From Bdellovibrionales bacterium Ga0074139 (GTDB lineage: Bacteria; Bdellovibrionota; Bdellovibrionia; Bdellovibrionales; Bdellovibrionaceae), in contig LNEB01000004.1 of the NCBI GenBank assembly GCA_001464795.1, forward strand, positions 57,718-121,717: a stretch of 64,000 bases of DNA, in the 5' to 3' direction. Position numbers and translations under genes: made by a program. The stretch's first letter is position 1. Each line of letters starts with the position of its first letter. Below are positions 8,169 to 16,988 of the stretch, in pieces. The notes beneath the pieces were generated by a model. The model worked only from the letters and a program-made list of their open reading frames with translations, had not been told where the DNA came from and made no database searches.

Positions 8169-9098
8169 ATGGATTATATTTCGATTCGAGTCAGCACACT
8201 TCGCGGCGATCAAAAAATAGACTTTGATGCCTATGTTAAAATTAACGAGAAAATGATTCTCTACGTTCGTAAAGGGGATTCTTTCGAAGGCACAAGACTC
8301 AGCCGCTTGAAAGAAAAAAAGTTAAAAAAAATGTTCATCCAACCAGAAAATGAAGGTCAGTACCGCGAGTACATGCAAAAAAATATCGAAATGGCCTACA
8401 ACAACACTTCTGGAAAAGATATTCAAACCAGGTCTGAAATTATCCAAGGGGAACAACAAGCCAATACAGAAAACGTTTTTGAAAACCCAGCAGATGTGGA
8501 ATCCTATCTCAGTGCTAAAGACACATCAGGAAAGTATGTCCAATTTTTATTATCCAATAATGATGCTGTGAAATCCATCATGTCCATTGAAAACACTGAT
8601 AAAAGTATGTCCCATCACGGGGTTACCGTTTCAACATTAAGTGTCGCTTTAGCCCATAAATTAGGAATTACAGACCCTAAACAAATTCAACTTTTAGCAC
8701 TAGGCGCAATGCTTCACGATTTTGGTCATCATGATTCCAGTCTTTATCCAAGAAAAATGCGCTCGGAAATGACCCCTGATGAAATTAATTTGTATAAATC
8801 CCATGCGGCTGACGGAGCTAAAAAAGTCCAAGATAAAAAACACTTTGATCAGTCAGTGATCAGAATTATCAATGAACATGAAGAGTGTATTGATGGCAGT
8901 GGCTACCCGCTTGCATTAAATGAAAAAAAGATCGATCCCATGAGTGTAATCGTTGGAACTTGCAATACCCTTGATCGAATGATGACCTTTGAAGGCCAAT
9001 CCCGGTCTGAAGCCAGTAAAAAACTACTTCTAGAATTTGTTGGTAAATACCCTTTGGGGCATATTCAAAAAGTAAACGAGATTTTAAAAACACTTTAA
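8169..9098 (+). CDS. HD-GYP-type phosphodiesterase
   Basis: A 309-residue protein. The N-terminal about 110 residues (MDYISIRVSTLRGDQKIDF...) are a domain common in front of Bdellovibrio HD-GYP proteins. The C-terminal half is an HD-GYP domain: HHGVTVSTLS, MLHDFGHHD, YKSHAADGAK, NEHEECIDGSGYP, all metal-binding His/Asp present and GYP intact. Expected activity is hydrolysis of cyclic di-GMP. The frame extends to an ATG at 8136, five bases from the divergent gene; the ATG at 8169 matches the usual N-terminus and is preferred. It ends 2 bp from the convergent outer-membrane gene. Confidence 0.87.
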   Translation: MDYISIRVSTLRGDQKIDFDAYVKINEKMILYVRKGDSFEGTRLSRLKEKKLKKMFIQPENEGQYREYMQKNIEMAYNNTSGKDIQTRSEIIQGEQQANTENVFENPADVESYLSAKDTSGKYVQFLLSNNDAVKSIMSIENTDKSMSHHGVTVSTLSVALAHKLGITDPKQIQLLALGAMLHDFGHHDSSLYPRKMRSEMTPDEINLYKSHAADGAKKVQDKKHFDQSVIRIINEHEECIDGSGYPLALNEKKIDPMSVIVGTCNTLDRMMTFEGQSRSEASKKLLLEFVGKYPLGHIQKVNEILKTL

Positions 9099-9100
9099 TT

Positions 9101-9652
9101 TTAAAAAATAAAAGTCAGTCTCATCGCGGGAAAGATCTCATCAATTTTGATGGGGTCTCCAATGACTTCAACCTCATTCACTAACTTCTTTTCATAAGTC
9201 ATACTTCGATAAGTGATTTGTAGGCCTATGAAAAAAGGACCCCCGACGCGCATTTGGTAACCCAAATCCGCTTGTCCACCTGTGCCTTCTTCCCAGTTGG
9301 TGTCAGCAGCTGTTTTTAAAAGTTTTCCACCAGTTAAATAATGAGCATTGAGAAACCATCCGCCGGAATAAAGACCCAAGGTTCCACCGTAATGGCTTGC
9401 ACTTGGTTTGGTGGTGCCTGATTCTTGATTTTTTGAACCATAAAAAGCCCCTAAGTAAATTCCAGAAGCAAACATATAACCTAAATTAGCGTCAGCATTG
9501 GTCACTGTGAGTTTAGTTTCAGTTGTACCTTCCGTTGATTCTTGACTGAAAATACCGGCGTTCAAGCTTAAGAGCATGGCACCACCCACATTGGCCGTTG
9601 GCTGAGCCCAAGATAGTGAACTCGATAAAAGAATCAGAATAATTAATTTCAT
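9101..9652 (-). CDS. Exported protein, probable outer-membrane beta-barrel
   Basis: A 183-residue protein with a signal peptide (MKLIILILLSSSLSWA, about 16). The mature part alternates short aromatic and glycine strands (ANLGYMFASGIYLGAFYGS, YGGTLGLYSGGWFLNAHYLTGG, YQMRVGGPFFIGLQITYRSMTYEK) and ends in Phe (MRLTFIF), the classic outer-membrane barrel signature recognised by BamA. Probably an eight-stranded OmpA/OmpW-like porin-type barrel. The ligand is unknown. Confidence 0.7.
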   Translation of the reverse strand: MKLIILILLSSSLSWAQPTANVGGAMLLSLNAGIFSQESTEGTTETKLTVTNADANLGYMFASGIYLGAFYGSKNQESGTTKPSASHYGGTLGLYSGGWFLNAHYLTGGKLLKTAADTNWEEGTGGQADLGYQMRVGGPFFIGLQITYRSMTYEKKLVNEVEVIGDPIKIDEIFPAMRLTFIF

Positions 9653-9736
9653 GGCACTTACCTTTTTTATTTGAGTTTTACAGCCTCTTCTATTTTGATG
9701 ATGACTTCATCACTATGGCAATGAAAAGAGATTTTT

Positions 9737-10615
9737 TTGAATAAAGATTTAAGAATTCGCGATTTGCTCACAAAAAACAAACAGGATGCGAGTTGCTATC
9801 TGTGGGGATATCCCGATGATGAGGGTATTCAGCTGAATGGTGGCAGAACTGGTGCGTCAAAGGGCCCTGATCAAATCAGAGAATGTTTTTTGAAAATGAC
9901 TCCACAGTATTTTAATAAAAAAATTTGGGATGGCGGAAATTTATCAACTCAAGCTCCTATCGCCGCACGTCATGAGCTCGCAAAAGCACAATGTTTAGAA
10001 ACACTTCGTGAAAAAAAATTTCTTATCACTCTCGGTGGTGGCCATGATTACGGCTATCCCGATTCGGCTGCCTTTGTTCATTATAACGAAAAATCAAAAA
10101 AAAAGCCCGTGGTGATTAACTTTGATGCTCACATGGATGTGCGTCCATTGGATCACGGCCTTACCAGTGGAACTCCTTTTTACCGTCTGCTTTCTGAATT
10201 TGGTAAAAAAGTACAACTGATTGAGGTGGGCATTCAGGATCATTGCAATTCACCTGAACACATTTTGTGGGCCAAAAAACAAGGGGCTCACGTCATTTTA
10301 CAAAATGATATTTTGAAAAAAGGTCTGCTTAACTGCTTAAAGCCTTTATTAAAAAAATATCCAGGCCACCCCACTTTTATAAGTGTGGATATCGATGCGT
10401 TTTCAAGTGCCTTCGCTCCGGGCTGTTCGCAGTCATGGCCAACGGGGCTTGATGTTCACGATTTTTTTGAAGCTTTTGATGACCTGTTTAAAAAATTAAA
10501 CGTCCAAGGCCTTGGAATTTACGAAGTCAGTCCTCCTCTGGATGTGGGTGTCTTGACATCAAGGCTGGCCGCTCTCATTGTTTACCGTGCACTTAAAAAT
10601 AGAGGAGTTGTATGA
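9737..10615 (+). CDS. Arginase/agmatinase/formimidoylglutamase family hydrolase
   Basis: A 292-residue ureohydrolase. All six manganese ligands are visible: GGGHDYG (H103), NFDAHMDVRP (D130, H132, D134) and SVDIDAF (D218, D220). The FDAHMDVRPL...SGTPFYRLL loop resembles formimidoylglutamase (HutG) more than arginase. The start is a TTG at 9737: an in-frame TGA lies at 9722 and an AAAGAG site precedes it. It is the first gene of an operon whose next two genes overlap by 4 bp each. No other hut genes are near, while a tryptophan dioxygenase is, so a role as N-formylkynurenine amidohydrolase is possible but unproven. Confidence 0.82.
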   Translation: MNKDLRIRDLLTKNKQDASCYLWGYPDDEGIQLNGGRTGASKGPDQIRECFLKMTPQYFNKKIWDGGNLSTQAPIAARHELAKAQCLETLREKKFLITLGGGHDYGYPDSAAFVHYNEKSKKKPVVINFDAHMDVRPLDHGLTSGTPFYRLLSEFGKKVQLIEVGIQDHCNSPEHILWAKKQGAHVILQNDILKKGLLNCLKPLLKKYPGHPTFISVDIDAFSSAFAPGCSQSWPTGLDVHDFFEAFDDLFKKLNVQGLGIYEVSPPLDVGVLTSRLAALIVYRALKNRGVV

Positions 10616-11697
10616 ATCCTGTAACTAAACCCTGGATCCAAATGAAAAATAATAAACGTGGATTTGGTAGTGACAATCACAGCGGAATTCATCCTCAAAT
10701 TTTAGAAGCCATCAGTTTTGTCAATGAAGGTCACGCCCCCAGTTACGGCACTGATGATGTTTCATCAGAAGCTCAAGGTTTATTTAAACAAAAATTTGGT
10801 GCCCAGGCCCAAACACTTTTTGTTTTTAACGGCACTGCTGCTAACGTTTTAGCTTTAAGATTGATGTGCGATAGTTTTCACTCGGTCCTGTGCACAGATG
10901 TTTCTCACTTAAATAACGACGAGTGCGGGGCCCCGGAAATTTTAGGTCACTGTAAGCTTGTACCATTGCCATCCGTGAATGGAAAACTTCAACTGGCTGA
11001 TTTAAAAAAATCCGTTGTACGCCGGGGTGATCAGCATTTTTCTCAAGTCCGGGCTGTTTCCATCACTCAACCCACCGAATTAGGCACCCTTTACACCTAT
11101 GAAGAACTCAAAGAAATCACGGCCTGGGCCAAATCAGAAAATCTTTTTGTTCATATCGACGGGGCCCGGTTTTCCAACGCCGCTTGTTTGATGAATAAAA
11201 CTTTCCGCGAACTGACCACAGACATTGGTGTGGACGTGGTCTCTTTTGGTGGTACTAAAAATGGACTTCTTTTTGGTGAAGCCGTGGTCATCCTCAATTC
11301 AGATTTAAAAAAGAAAGCCCCTTATATCCGTAAACAACTGGGTCAGCTGCCATCAAAAAGCAGATTTATTGCAGCTCAGTTTTTAGCGTTTTTTAGAAAT
11401 GACTTGTGGAAAGATATTGCCAGCCACTCGATGAGAATGGCACAAGAACTTCGCATCCGAATCGAGGGTTTACCGCAAGTGGAAGTGCTTTACAGCACAG
11501 ACAGCAACGCTGTGTTTGTGAAGCTTCCCCAAGCTTGGATCAAAGAACTTCGGGAAAACTTTTTCTTTTATGTTTGGGACGAGCATACTTTCGAGTGTCG
11601 GATCATGACTTCCTGGGACACCCAAATTGAAGAGGTGCATAATTTTAGTCAGCAACTTAAAATGATCTCTGAAAAAGCAGGAGAACTACGACTATGA
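10612..11697 (+). CDS. Threonine-aldolase-like PLP enzyme (beta-eliminating lyase family)
   Basis: A 361-residue fold-type I PLP enzyme. Recognisable: SDNHSGIHPQILEAI at the N-terminus, TDVSHLNNDECGAPE (H99, substrate/PLP stacking), HIDGARFSNA (D183) and the PLP lysine in FGGTKNGLLFGEAVV (K216). Low-specificity L-threonine aldolase (LtaE: threonine to glycine plus acetaldehyde) is the closest family. Its ATG overlaps the previous stop (ATGA), and the next gene overlaps its own stop in the same way, so all three are translationally coupled. Between a hydrolase and a tryptophan dioxygenase, a kynureninase-like cleavage is an alternative; that is inference only. Confidence 0.82.
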   Translation: MNPVTKPWIQMKNNKRGFGSDNHSGIHPQILEAISFVNEGHAPSYGTDDVSSEAQGLFKQKFGAQAQTLFVFNGTAANVLALRLMCDSFHSVLCTDVSHLNNDECGAPEILGHCKLVPLPSVNGKLQLADLKKSVVRRGDQHFSQVRAVSITQPTELGTLYTYEELKEITAWAKSENLFVHIDGARFSNAACLMNKTFRELTTDIGVDVVSFGGTKNGLLFGEAVVILNSDLKKKAPYIRKQLGQLPSKSRFIAAQFLAFFRNDLWKDIASHSMRMAQELRIRIEGLPQVEVLYSTDSNAVFVKLPQAWIKELRENFFFYVWDEHTFECRIMTSWDTQIEEVHNFSQQLKMISEKAGELRL

Positions 11698-12773
11698 GCG
11701 CACCTGTACGTTATGATGAATACCTTCAAATTGATAAGATCCTTTCAGCTCAGCAAAGAATCAGTGAGCTCAAAGGTCGCCCGGCCCATGATGAAATGCT
11801 ATTTATCATCATCCACCAAGTTTATGAACTCTGGTTTAAACAAATGCTTTTTGAACTGTCTCGTGTGCTAGAAATTTTTAATCAAGCGAAAGTCAAAGAC
11901 TCGGAACTGCAAACCGTGGTCCGGGCGCTTGAAAGAATTAACGAGATCTTTCGAATCTTAGTTCAACAAGTCACAGTGCTAGAAACCATGACCCCTTTTG
12001 ACTTTCTGGATTTTAGAAATGATCTTTACCCAGCCTCTGGCTTTCAAAGCTTACAGTTTCGAATTTTAGAAACGCAATTGGGCTTAGCAGCTTCGAAAAG
12101 AGTGAGCTTTGCAGGTACCAGCTACATCAATCACTTGCCACCTGACCAAAAACTAATCATTGAAAAAGAGCTGACCCGTCCAAGTCTTAAAGAAGGTCTG
12201 GAAAAATGGCTAGAAAGAACACCCTTTGTTTCAGAAGGCACTTTTGATTTTTGGAAAACTTATTTTACCAGTGTGCAGACGATGTTTGCTGAAGATATGG
12301 AAATGGTCAGAAAAAATCCCCGATTGAATGAGGAAGAAAAAGCCCAATCCATTAAAAGATTAGAATCATCCTTACATCAATTTAAAAGTTTAGAAAGTGA
12401 TGAGGAATTTGAGAAATTAAAAACAGCAGGCCTTTTTGAGTTTTCAAGAAAAGCCACATTATCAGCTTTATTTATTATGATCTACAATCATGAACCCATT
12501 TTACACAACCCCTTTCAAATTATGGATCACTTGCAAGACTTGGATGAATCCATCACTCAGTGGAGATCCAGACACGCACAGATGGCACACAGAATGATAG
12601 GTGTGAAAATTGGAACCGGTGGATCCAGCGGTGCTGATTACTTACACAAAACAGTGACGCAGCAAAAGCTATTTTCTGATTTTTCAAATTTAAGCACGTT
12701 TCTGATTCCAAGATCCAAGATCCCCGCTTTGCCAGAAAATATCAGAAAAAAAATGGGCTTTACTGATTTTTAA
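11694..12773 (+). CDS. kynA: Tryptophan 2,3-dioxygenase
   Basis: A 359-residue heme enzyme that opens the indole ring of L-tryptophan to N-formylkynurenine. Visible: FIIIHQVYELWFKQ (H41, the distal base), TPFDFLDFRNDLYPASGFQS (substrate carboxylate-binding Arg), and WRSRHAQMAHRMIG followed by KIGTGGSSGADYL (heme-ligand His region and active-site loop). It is longer than the short bacterial forms (about 280 aa) owing to a central insertion, similar to long forms. It is the third gene of an overlapping operon. Its end overlaps the convergent bcp gene by 14 bp. Confidence 0.92.
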   Translation: MSAPVRYDEYLQIDKILSAQQRISELKGRPAHDEMLFIIIHQVYELWFKQMLFELSRVLEIFNQAKVKDSELQTVVRALERINEIFRILVQQVTVLETMTPFDFLDFRNDLYPASGFQSLQFRILETQLGLAASKRVSFAGTSYINHLPPDQKLIIEKELTRPSLKEGLEKWLERTPFVSEGTFDFWKTYFTSVQTMFAEDMEMVRKNPRLNEEEKAQSIKRLESSLHQFKSLESDEEFEKLKTAGLFEFSRKATLSALFIMIYNHEPILHNPFQIMDHLQDLDESITQWRSRHAQMAHRMIGVKIGTGGSSGADYLHKTVTQQKLFSDFSNLSTFLIPRSKIPALPENIRKKMGFTDF

Positions 12774-13224
12774 GAACTTTTAAAATTTCTTCCGCGTGCC
12801 CGTCGGCTTTGACCTTTCGAAACTCAAAGGTCAATTTTCCTTTTTCATTAAAGACAAAAGTACTTCTTTCTATTCCCATGACAATTTTCCCGTACATATT
12901 TTTTTCTTTAATCACATCAAAAATTTTGCAAGCCACTTCTTCAGGGTCACTTAACAACTCTATTTTAAAATCATATTTACAAATAAATTTATCATGGGAT
13001 TTCACTGAATCCCTGGAAATTCCAAAAACCACGGTATTCAATTTTTGAAAACTTTTGATGAGTTTTGAAAACTGCTGACCTTCCAATGTGCAGCCTGGGG
13101 TATCATCTTTGGGGTAGAAATAAAGCACTACATTTTGCCCCTTTAATGCATTTAGGTTAATCGTTTCATCTTTTGAATTTTTAAGTTCAATTTTGGGCAA
13201 GTGATCACCGACTTGGAGGGGCAT
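12760..13224 (-). CDS. bcp: Thiol peroxidase, Bcp/PrxQ family
   Basis: A 154-residue peroxiredoxin. The peroxidatic cysteine lies in YPKDDTPGCTLEGQQF, with the supporting VFGISRDSVKSHDKF segment. The second cysteine that many Bcp proteins carry five residues later is Gln here, so resolution must use another Cys (for example in EEVACKIF) or an outside thiol. It reduces hydrogen peroxide and organic peroxides using thioredoxin. The start overlaps the upstream gene by 20 bp, which implies co-transcription with the exported hypothetical at 13205-13900. Confidence 0.9.
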   Translation of the reverse strand: MPLQVGDHLPKIELKNSKDETINLNALKGQNVVLYFYPKDDTPGCTLEGQQFSKLIKSFQKLNTVVFGISRDSVKSHDKFICKYDFKIELLSDPEEVACKIFDVIKEKNMYGKIVMGIERSTFVFNEKGKLTFEFRKVKADGHAEEILKVLKNQ

Positions 13225-13900
13225 TGAGACTTCCTTCTGCTGGTTTTTGAGGGATCCTCACTTCCTTCACCGTGATGTCCCCAAATTGAGGGATAACAGT
13301 GGATAAAGTGGCTACAATTTCAAACTGACTTTTAATGGAACCTTGAATATTCATCAATTCTTTTTCTTTTTTTGCATAATTGAAATCTTTTAACTCCACC
13401 CACTCTTCTGAATTCAGATCTCGAGCATAAACCGGGCACTGCAATTTCTGTAAGACTCCACTTTTATTGGTTTCAAAATCACACTTCAAAGAATTAGAAT
13501 AAATGCTTGTTTGTAGTCCAAAATGCTCTTTGAATGAGGCCGTCGGAATTTCGATGCTCCAAAGGGTGTCTGACTTTTTTAAAAGTTTTGCAAGCTGCAC
13601 CGGAGTTGCTAAACAATGGGACGTAATGATCCATTCACCCGATTTTTCTAACACCTGCATTTTTTGACAAAGGCTTGAAGCGGGTAACTTCTTCTTTATT
13701 TGTTTATGATCGTTCAATGCCTTTTCAAGGGCACGCCATGGTGTGGTTGTGGATTTTAAGCGATTTTTTGAAATCAACCACCAAGCCTCACGTTCGACAT
13801 CTTCAATTTCAGTCAAAAAATGAAAATCAGTGGCCATTACAGGCTGAGTCCACAAAGAAACGTAAAAGATGCTGAGTATCAAAAGTCTCATTTGGATCAT
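13205..13900 (-). CDS. Exported hypothetical protein
   Basis: Not recognised. The frame opens at a TTG (13927), but the ATG at 13900 (MIQMRLLILSIFYVSLWTQPVMA) gives a normal signal peptide cleaved after about residue 23, and it avoids overlap with the divergent fadD frame. The mature part is about 205 residues with a helical region (EREAWWLISKNRLKSTTTPWRALEKAL), paired cysteines (SLCQKM, SHCLA, LKCDFE, LQCPVY) that could form disulfides, and a Pro-rich end. It overlaps bcp by 20 bp. Confidence 0.6.
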   Translation of the reverse strand: MIQMRLLILSIFYVSLWTQPVMATDFHFLTEIEDVEREAWWLISKNRLKSTTTPWRALEKALNDHKQIKKKLPASSLCQKMQVLEKSGEWIITSHCLATPVQLAKLLKKSDTLWSIEIPTASFKEHFGLQTSIYSNSLKCDFETNKSGVLQKLQCPVYARDLNSEEWVELKDFNYAKKEKELMNIQGSIKSQFEIVATLSTVIPQFGDITVKEVRIPQKPAEGSLNAPPSR

Positions 13901-13941
13901 TTTGATTGATTGCCGATGAAAAATCAAAGGATCATAAACCC

Positions 13942-15606
13942 ATGGAAAAAATCTGGCTTAAAAACTATCCCAAAGGTGTTCCCCACGAAATCAATCTGAA
14001 TTCCTATCAAAACTTAAATGAAGTTTTCGAAGAGGCCTGCAGGAACAATCAAAGCCGTTTGGCCTACACCAATATGGGTGTCAGTCTTACCTACGCGCAA
14101 GTTGATAAGATGGCACAGAATTTTGCAGCCTTCTTACAAAGTGAATTGAAATTAAAAAAAGGCGACCGAATTGCCATTCAAATGCCCAATTTGTTGCAGT
14201 TTCCAGTGGCTGTTTTTGGTGCTTTTAAAGCAGGCCTTGTGGTGGTCAACACCAACCCTCTATATACAGCTAAAGAAATGCAGCATCAGTTCAAAGACTC
14301 TGGCGCAAAAGCCATTGTTATTTTAGCTAATTATGGCCATTTGCTCGAGCAGATTATTGATCAAACAGATATTCAATCTGTGATCACCACAGAAATTGCG
14401 GATTTGTTTCCTTTTCCAAAAAATTTGATCGTCAATTCCGTTGTTAAATATGTAAAAAAAATGGTGCCAAATTTTAAAATTCCTCAGGCTTATACTTTCA
14501 ACCAAGCCCTGTCCTTAGGACAAAATCAAAAGTTCAATTCTGTTGTTATCAAATCCTCTGACATTGCATTCTTGCAATACACAGGCGGCACCACAGGCGT
14601 TTCAAAGGGTGCGGTCCTGACCCATTCCAACATTTTAGGAAATATGCTGCAAATCGTAGCTTGGATGGGACCCAAACTTAAAAAAGGCGAAGAGATCGTC
14701 ATCACCGCTTTACCCATGTATCATATCTTTTCATTAACTGTGAATTGTCTGGCCTTGATGTGGTACGGATCACAAAATATTTTGATCACCAACCCCCGTG
14801 ATTTTAAAGCCTTTATAAAAGATTTAAAAAAATATCCATTCACAGTGATGACCGGTGTGAATACTTTATTTAACGCTCTCATGAATCATGAAGATTTTAA
14901 ATCCATTGATTTTTCCCATGTGAAAATCAGTGTGGCCGGCGCCATGGCTTTACAAAGATCGGTTTGTGAACGTTGGCAGGATTTAACGGGAAGCTTACTT
15001 GTGGAAGGTTACGGTCTTACGGAATCCTCACCCGTTGTTTGCGTCAATCCCATCACGGGCGGTGATAAAATCGGAACCATCGGACTTCCCGTTCCAAGCA
15101 CTGATGTTAAATTAATTGATGATGATGGCAAGGAAGTTCCCGCTGGTGGTCAGGGTGAGCTTTGCTGCAAAGGTCCTCAAGTGATGCAAGGCTACTGGCA
15201 AAGACCCGATGAAACAGAAAAAGTTTTAACAGCTGATGGATGGCTTAAAACCGGTGACATCGCACAAGTGGATGCCGATGGATTTTTTAAAATTGTCGAT
15301 AGAAAAAAAGATATGATTTTAGTCTCTGGATTTAATGTTTATCCCAATGAAGTGGAAGATGCGATCAGCTCTCACCCTGGTGTGCTAGAGGTAGCAGCCA
15401 TTGGTGTTCCTGACGAGCACTCAGGGGAAACAGTGAAAGTTTTTGTGGTTAAAAAATCGGCGGATCTAACAGAAAAAGAAGTGATTGCTCACGCTAAAGT
15501 ATCACTGACCAATTATAAGGTTCCGAAATTTGTAGAGTTCAGAACAGAATTACCCAAGACGAATGTGGGTAAGATTTTACGAAGAGCCCTTCGAGAGAAA
15601 GCCTAA
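13942..15606 (+). CDS. fadD: Long-chain fatty acid-CoA ligase
   Basis: An AMP-forming acyl-CoA synthetase of 554 residues. The N-terminus MEKIWLKNYPKGVPHEIN matches FadD, which fixes the start at 13942; an upstream GTG/ATT extension in frame is not needed. Motifs: the AMP loop YTGGTTGVSKGA, GYGLTESSPVV, GWLKTGDIA and DRKKDMILVSGFNVYPNEVE, and the C-terminal lysine region PKTNVGKILRR. It activates long-chain fatty acids for beta-oxidation or lipid synthesis. It is divergent from the exported hypothetical with about 40 bp between starts. An intrinsic terminator follows directly. Confidence 0.94.
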   Translation: MEKIWLKNYPKGVPHEINLNSYQNLNEVFEEACRNNQSRLAYTNMGVSLTYAQVDKMAQNFAAFLQSELKLKKGDRIAIQMPNLLQFPVAVFGAFKAGLVVVNTNPLYTAKEMQHQFKDSGAKAIVILANYGHLLEQIIDQTDIQSVITTEIADLFPFPKNLIVNSVVKYVKKMVPNFKIPQAYTFNQALSLGQNQKFNSVVIKSSDIAFLQYTGGTTGVSKGAVLTHSNILGNMLQIVAWMGPKLKKGEEIVITALPMYHIFSLTVNCLALMWYGSQNILITNPRDFKAFIKDLKKYPFTVMTGVNTLFNALMNHEDFKSIDFSHVKISVAGAMALQRSVCERWQDLTGSLLVEGYGLTESSPVVCVNPITGGDKIGTIGLPVPSTDVKLIDDDGKEVPAGGQGELCCKGPQVMQGYWQRPDETEKVLTADGWLKTGDIAQVDADGFFKIVDRKKDMILVSGFNVYPNEVEDAISSHPGVLEVAAIGVPDEHSGETVKVFVVKKSADLTEKEVIAHAKVSLTNYKVPKFVEFRTELPKTNVGKILRRALREKA

Positions 15607-15646
15607 AAAGCTTACTCTCGAAGTTAAACAAATATTTAAGCTTTTT
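15605..15646. terminator. Bidirectional intrinsic terminator, fadD / HiPIP
   Basis: A 10-bp perfect stem, AAAAAGCTTA (15605-15614) with TAAGCTTTTT (15637-15646), loop of 22 nt, T-rich on both sides. It sits between two convergent genes and overlaps the stop codon of each, so it can serve both. Confidence 0.7.
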
Positions 15647-16040
15647 TATTCCAAGATGTGCACCATGCTTTTTCACCAACCAATTGGTTAGCAAAAATAG
15701 TACATGATCCCACTTTTCCACCGTCTTTGGTTCCTACTTCTTTGTAGAACGAACAGTTGTTACAAAACTGAGCATCAAAAGCTAATCCTTGACGTTCTGT
15801 TTTGAGTTTTGCGTCCTTAAGATCTGCGTGAGCTTTTACATAGTTCACAGCTTTTCCAGTGGGACCGTTGGGATCAACAAGTGGCCATGAAAGAGGACCA
15901 GCAGCAGCTCCAGATTTCGCTGCGTCTGAACCACCACGAGGGCGACGTCTTTCTTCTGCATTCACCAGTTGTGGTAACACAGCTGATAGAGCAACTAGAC
16001 CGCTGACTTTTTTAATGAGGCTTCTTCGAGTGATATTCAT
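15636..16040 (-). CDS. Tat-exported high-potential iron-sulfur protein (HiPIP)
   Basis: A 134-residue protein with a twin-arginine signal (TRRSLIKKVSGLVALSA, cleaved near VNA), as expected for a cofactor-loaded periplasmic protein. The mature domain has the four HiPIP cysteines in order: QFCNNCSFY, GSCTIF and AWCTSW, binding one [4Fe-4S] cluster. HiPIPs shuttle electrons between periplasmic redox partners. Between signal and domain lies a short Arg/Gly/Ala linker (ERRRPRGGSDAAKSGAAAG). A GGAG site precedes the ATG. Confidence 0.93.
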   Translation of the reverse strand: MNITRRSLIKKVSGLVALSAVLPQLVNAEERRRPRGGSDAAKSGAAAGPLSWPLVDPNGPTGKAVNYVKAHADLKDAKLKTERQGLAFDAQFCNNCSFYKEVGTKDGGKVGSCTIFANQLVGEKAWCTSWNKKA

Positions 16041-16256
16041 TTTAAATAATCTCCTGATGTTTGAAACGTTTTAGAGACTAAAATCTAAGTAGAAATTGAC
16101 GTATTATCAACAAGTTTTCAATTGGCTTTCAACACACTGTCATCCAGGTACTTTAGAAAAATCTATAGACCTGTCATGCCAATGGTCGGCACCGCCCCTT
16201 CATAGGCAAACCCAAGGGTTTTGGATAGGCCCCCGGTCTTGCTTAAAGAATCTGGT

Positions 16257-16988
16257 ATGGTTAGGTTTTGTCTTTTTCTTAGTTCATTGCTCTTTTCTTG
16301 GTCTGCATTTGCAGCCCCCTCCAGCCCCCATTATGTGACCCGGTATTATCACCAATTTTTAGCCTCTGGGGTTTCCCCTCAACCACTGAAGGATTCGCTA
16401 CTTTATATCATGAACAATTGGAATAAACCCTTGGAATCTCAAGGTAAAAAAGGCAAAAAAGTGAGCGTGAAAATCACCAATCCCCGCTTTTTAGGGATTA
16501 TTGATTTTAATAAATCATCCCTAGAAAAACGCTTTTGGATTTTGGATTTACAATCCGGAACTGTTAAAAGTCATTGGGTTTCCCACGGGGCCAAAACGGG
16601 GGGACTTTTTGCCTACCAGTTTTCAAATCAATTGGATTCCAACAAAACTTCATTGGGCTTTTATCTGACAGGATCCTTTTACAAAGGAAAATATGGAAAA
16701 AGTATGAAGCTCTTTGGTCTTGATGAAACAAATGATCAGGCCTTTGACCGGGACATCGTTCTGCATCCTGCCAGCTACGTGAGCTACCGATTTGCTTACC
16801 AAAATCTAAGAATTGGAAGATCCTATGGATGTTTTGCGGTATCCCATGATAGCCTACAAGAAATTTTGAATTCTCTGCCACCTGGAAGTTTAATCTATGC
16901 CTACCATGATCAACTTCGAAATATGGATTCTAAAATCCAAGTGCCAGCAGATGATGACATAGAACTCACAGAGGAAGAACGCATCTAG
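16257..16988 (+). CDS. Exported murein L,D-transpeptidase-like protein
   Basis: A 243-residue protein with a signal peptide (MVRFCLFLSSLLFSWSAFA). The frame opens at a TTG (16221), but this ATG gives the normal signal. The catalytic region is of the YkuD-like 'murein L,D-transpeptidase catalytic domain' family: FWILDLQSG, DIVLHPASYVS and GRSYGCFAVSHD, where His and Cys form the active site. Such enzymes remodel peptidoglycan cross-links or attach groups to it. In a Bdellovibrio-like organism, prey or self wall modification would fit. The C-terminus is acidic (DDDIELTEEERI). The next gene starts at the base after the stop. Confidence 0.8.
   Translation: MVRFCLFLSSLLFSWSAFAAPSSPHYVTRYYHQFLASGVSPQPLKDSLLYIMNNWNKPLESQGKKGKKVSVKITNPRFLGIIDFNKSSLEKRFWILDLQSGTVKSHWVSHGAKTGGLFAYQFSNQLDSNKTSLGFYLTGSFYKGKYGKSMKLFGLDETNDQAFDRDIVLHPASYVSYRFAYQNLRIGRSYGCFAVSHDSLQEILNSLPPGSLIYAYHDQLRNMDSKIQVPADDDIELTEEERI

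Noticed and set aside
16096..16338. 80-residue frame upstream of and overlapping the L,D-transpeptidase gene
   Set aside because: It reads over the signal-peptide region of the real gene in another frame, has no ribosome site and a composition unlike a coding gene.
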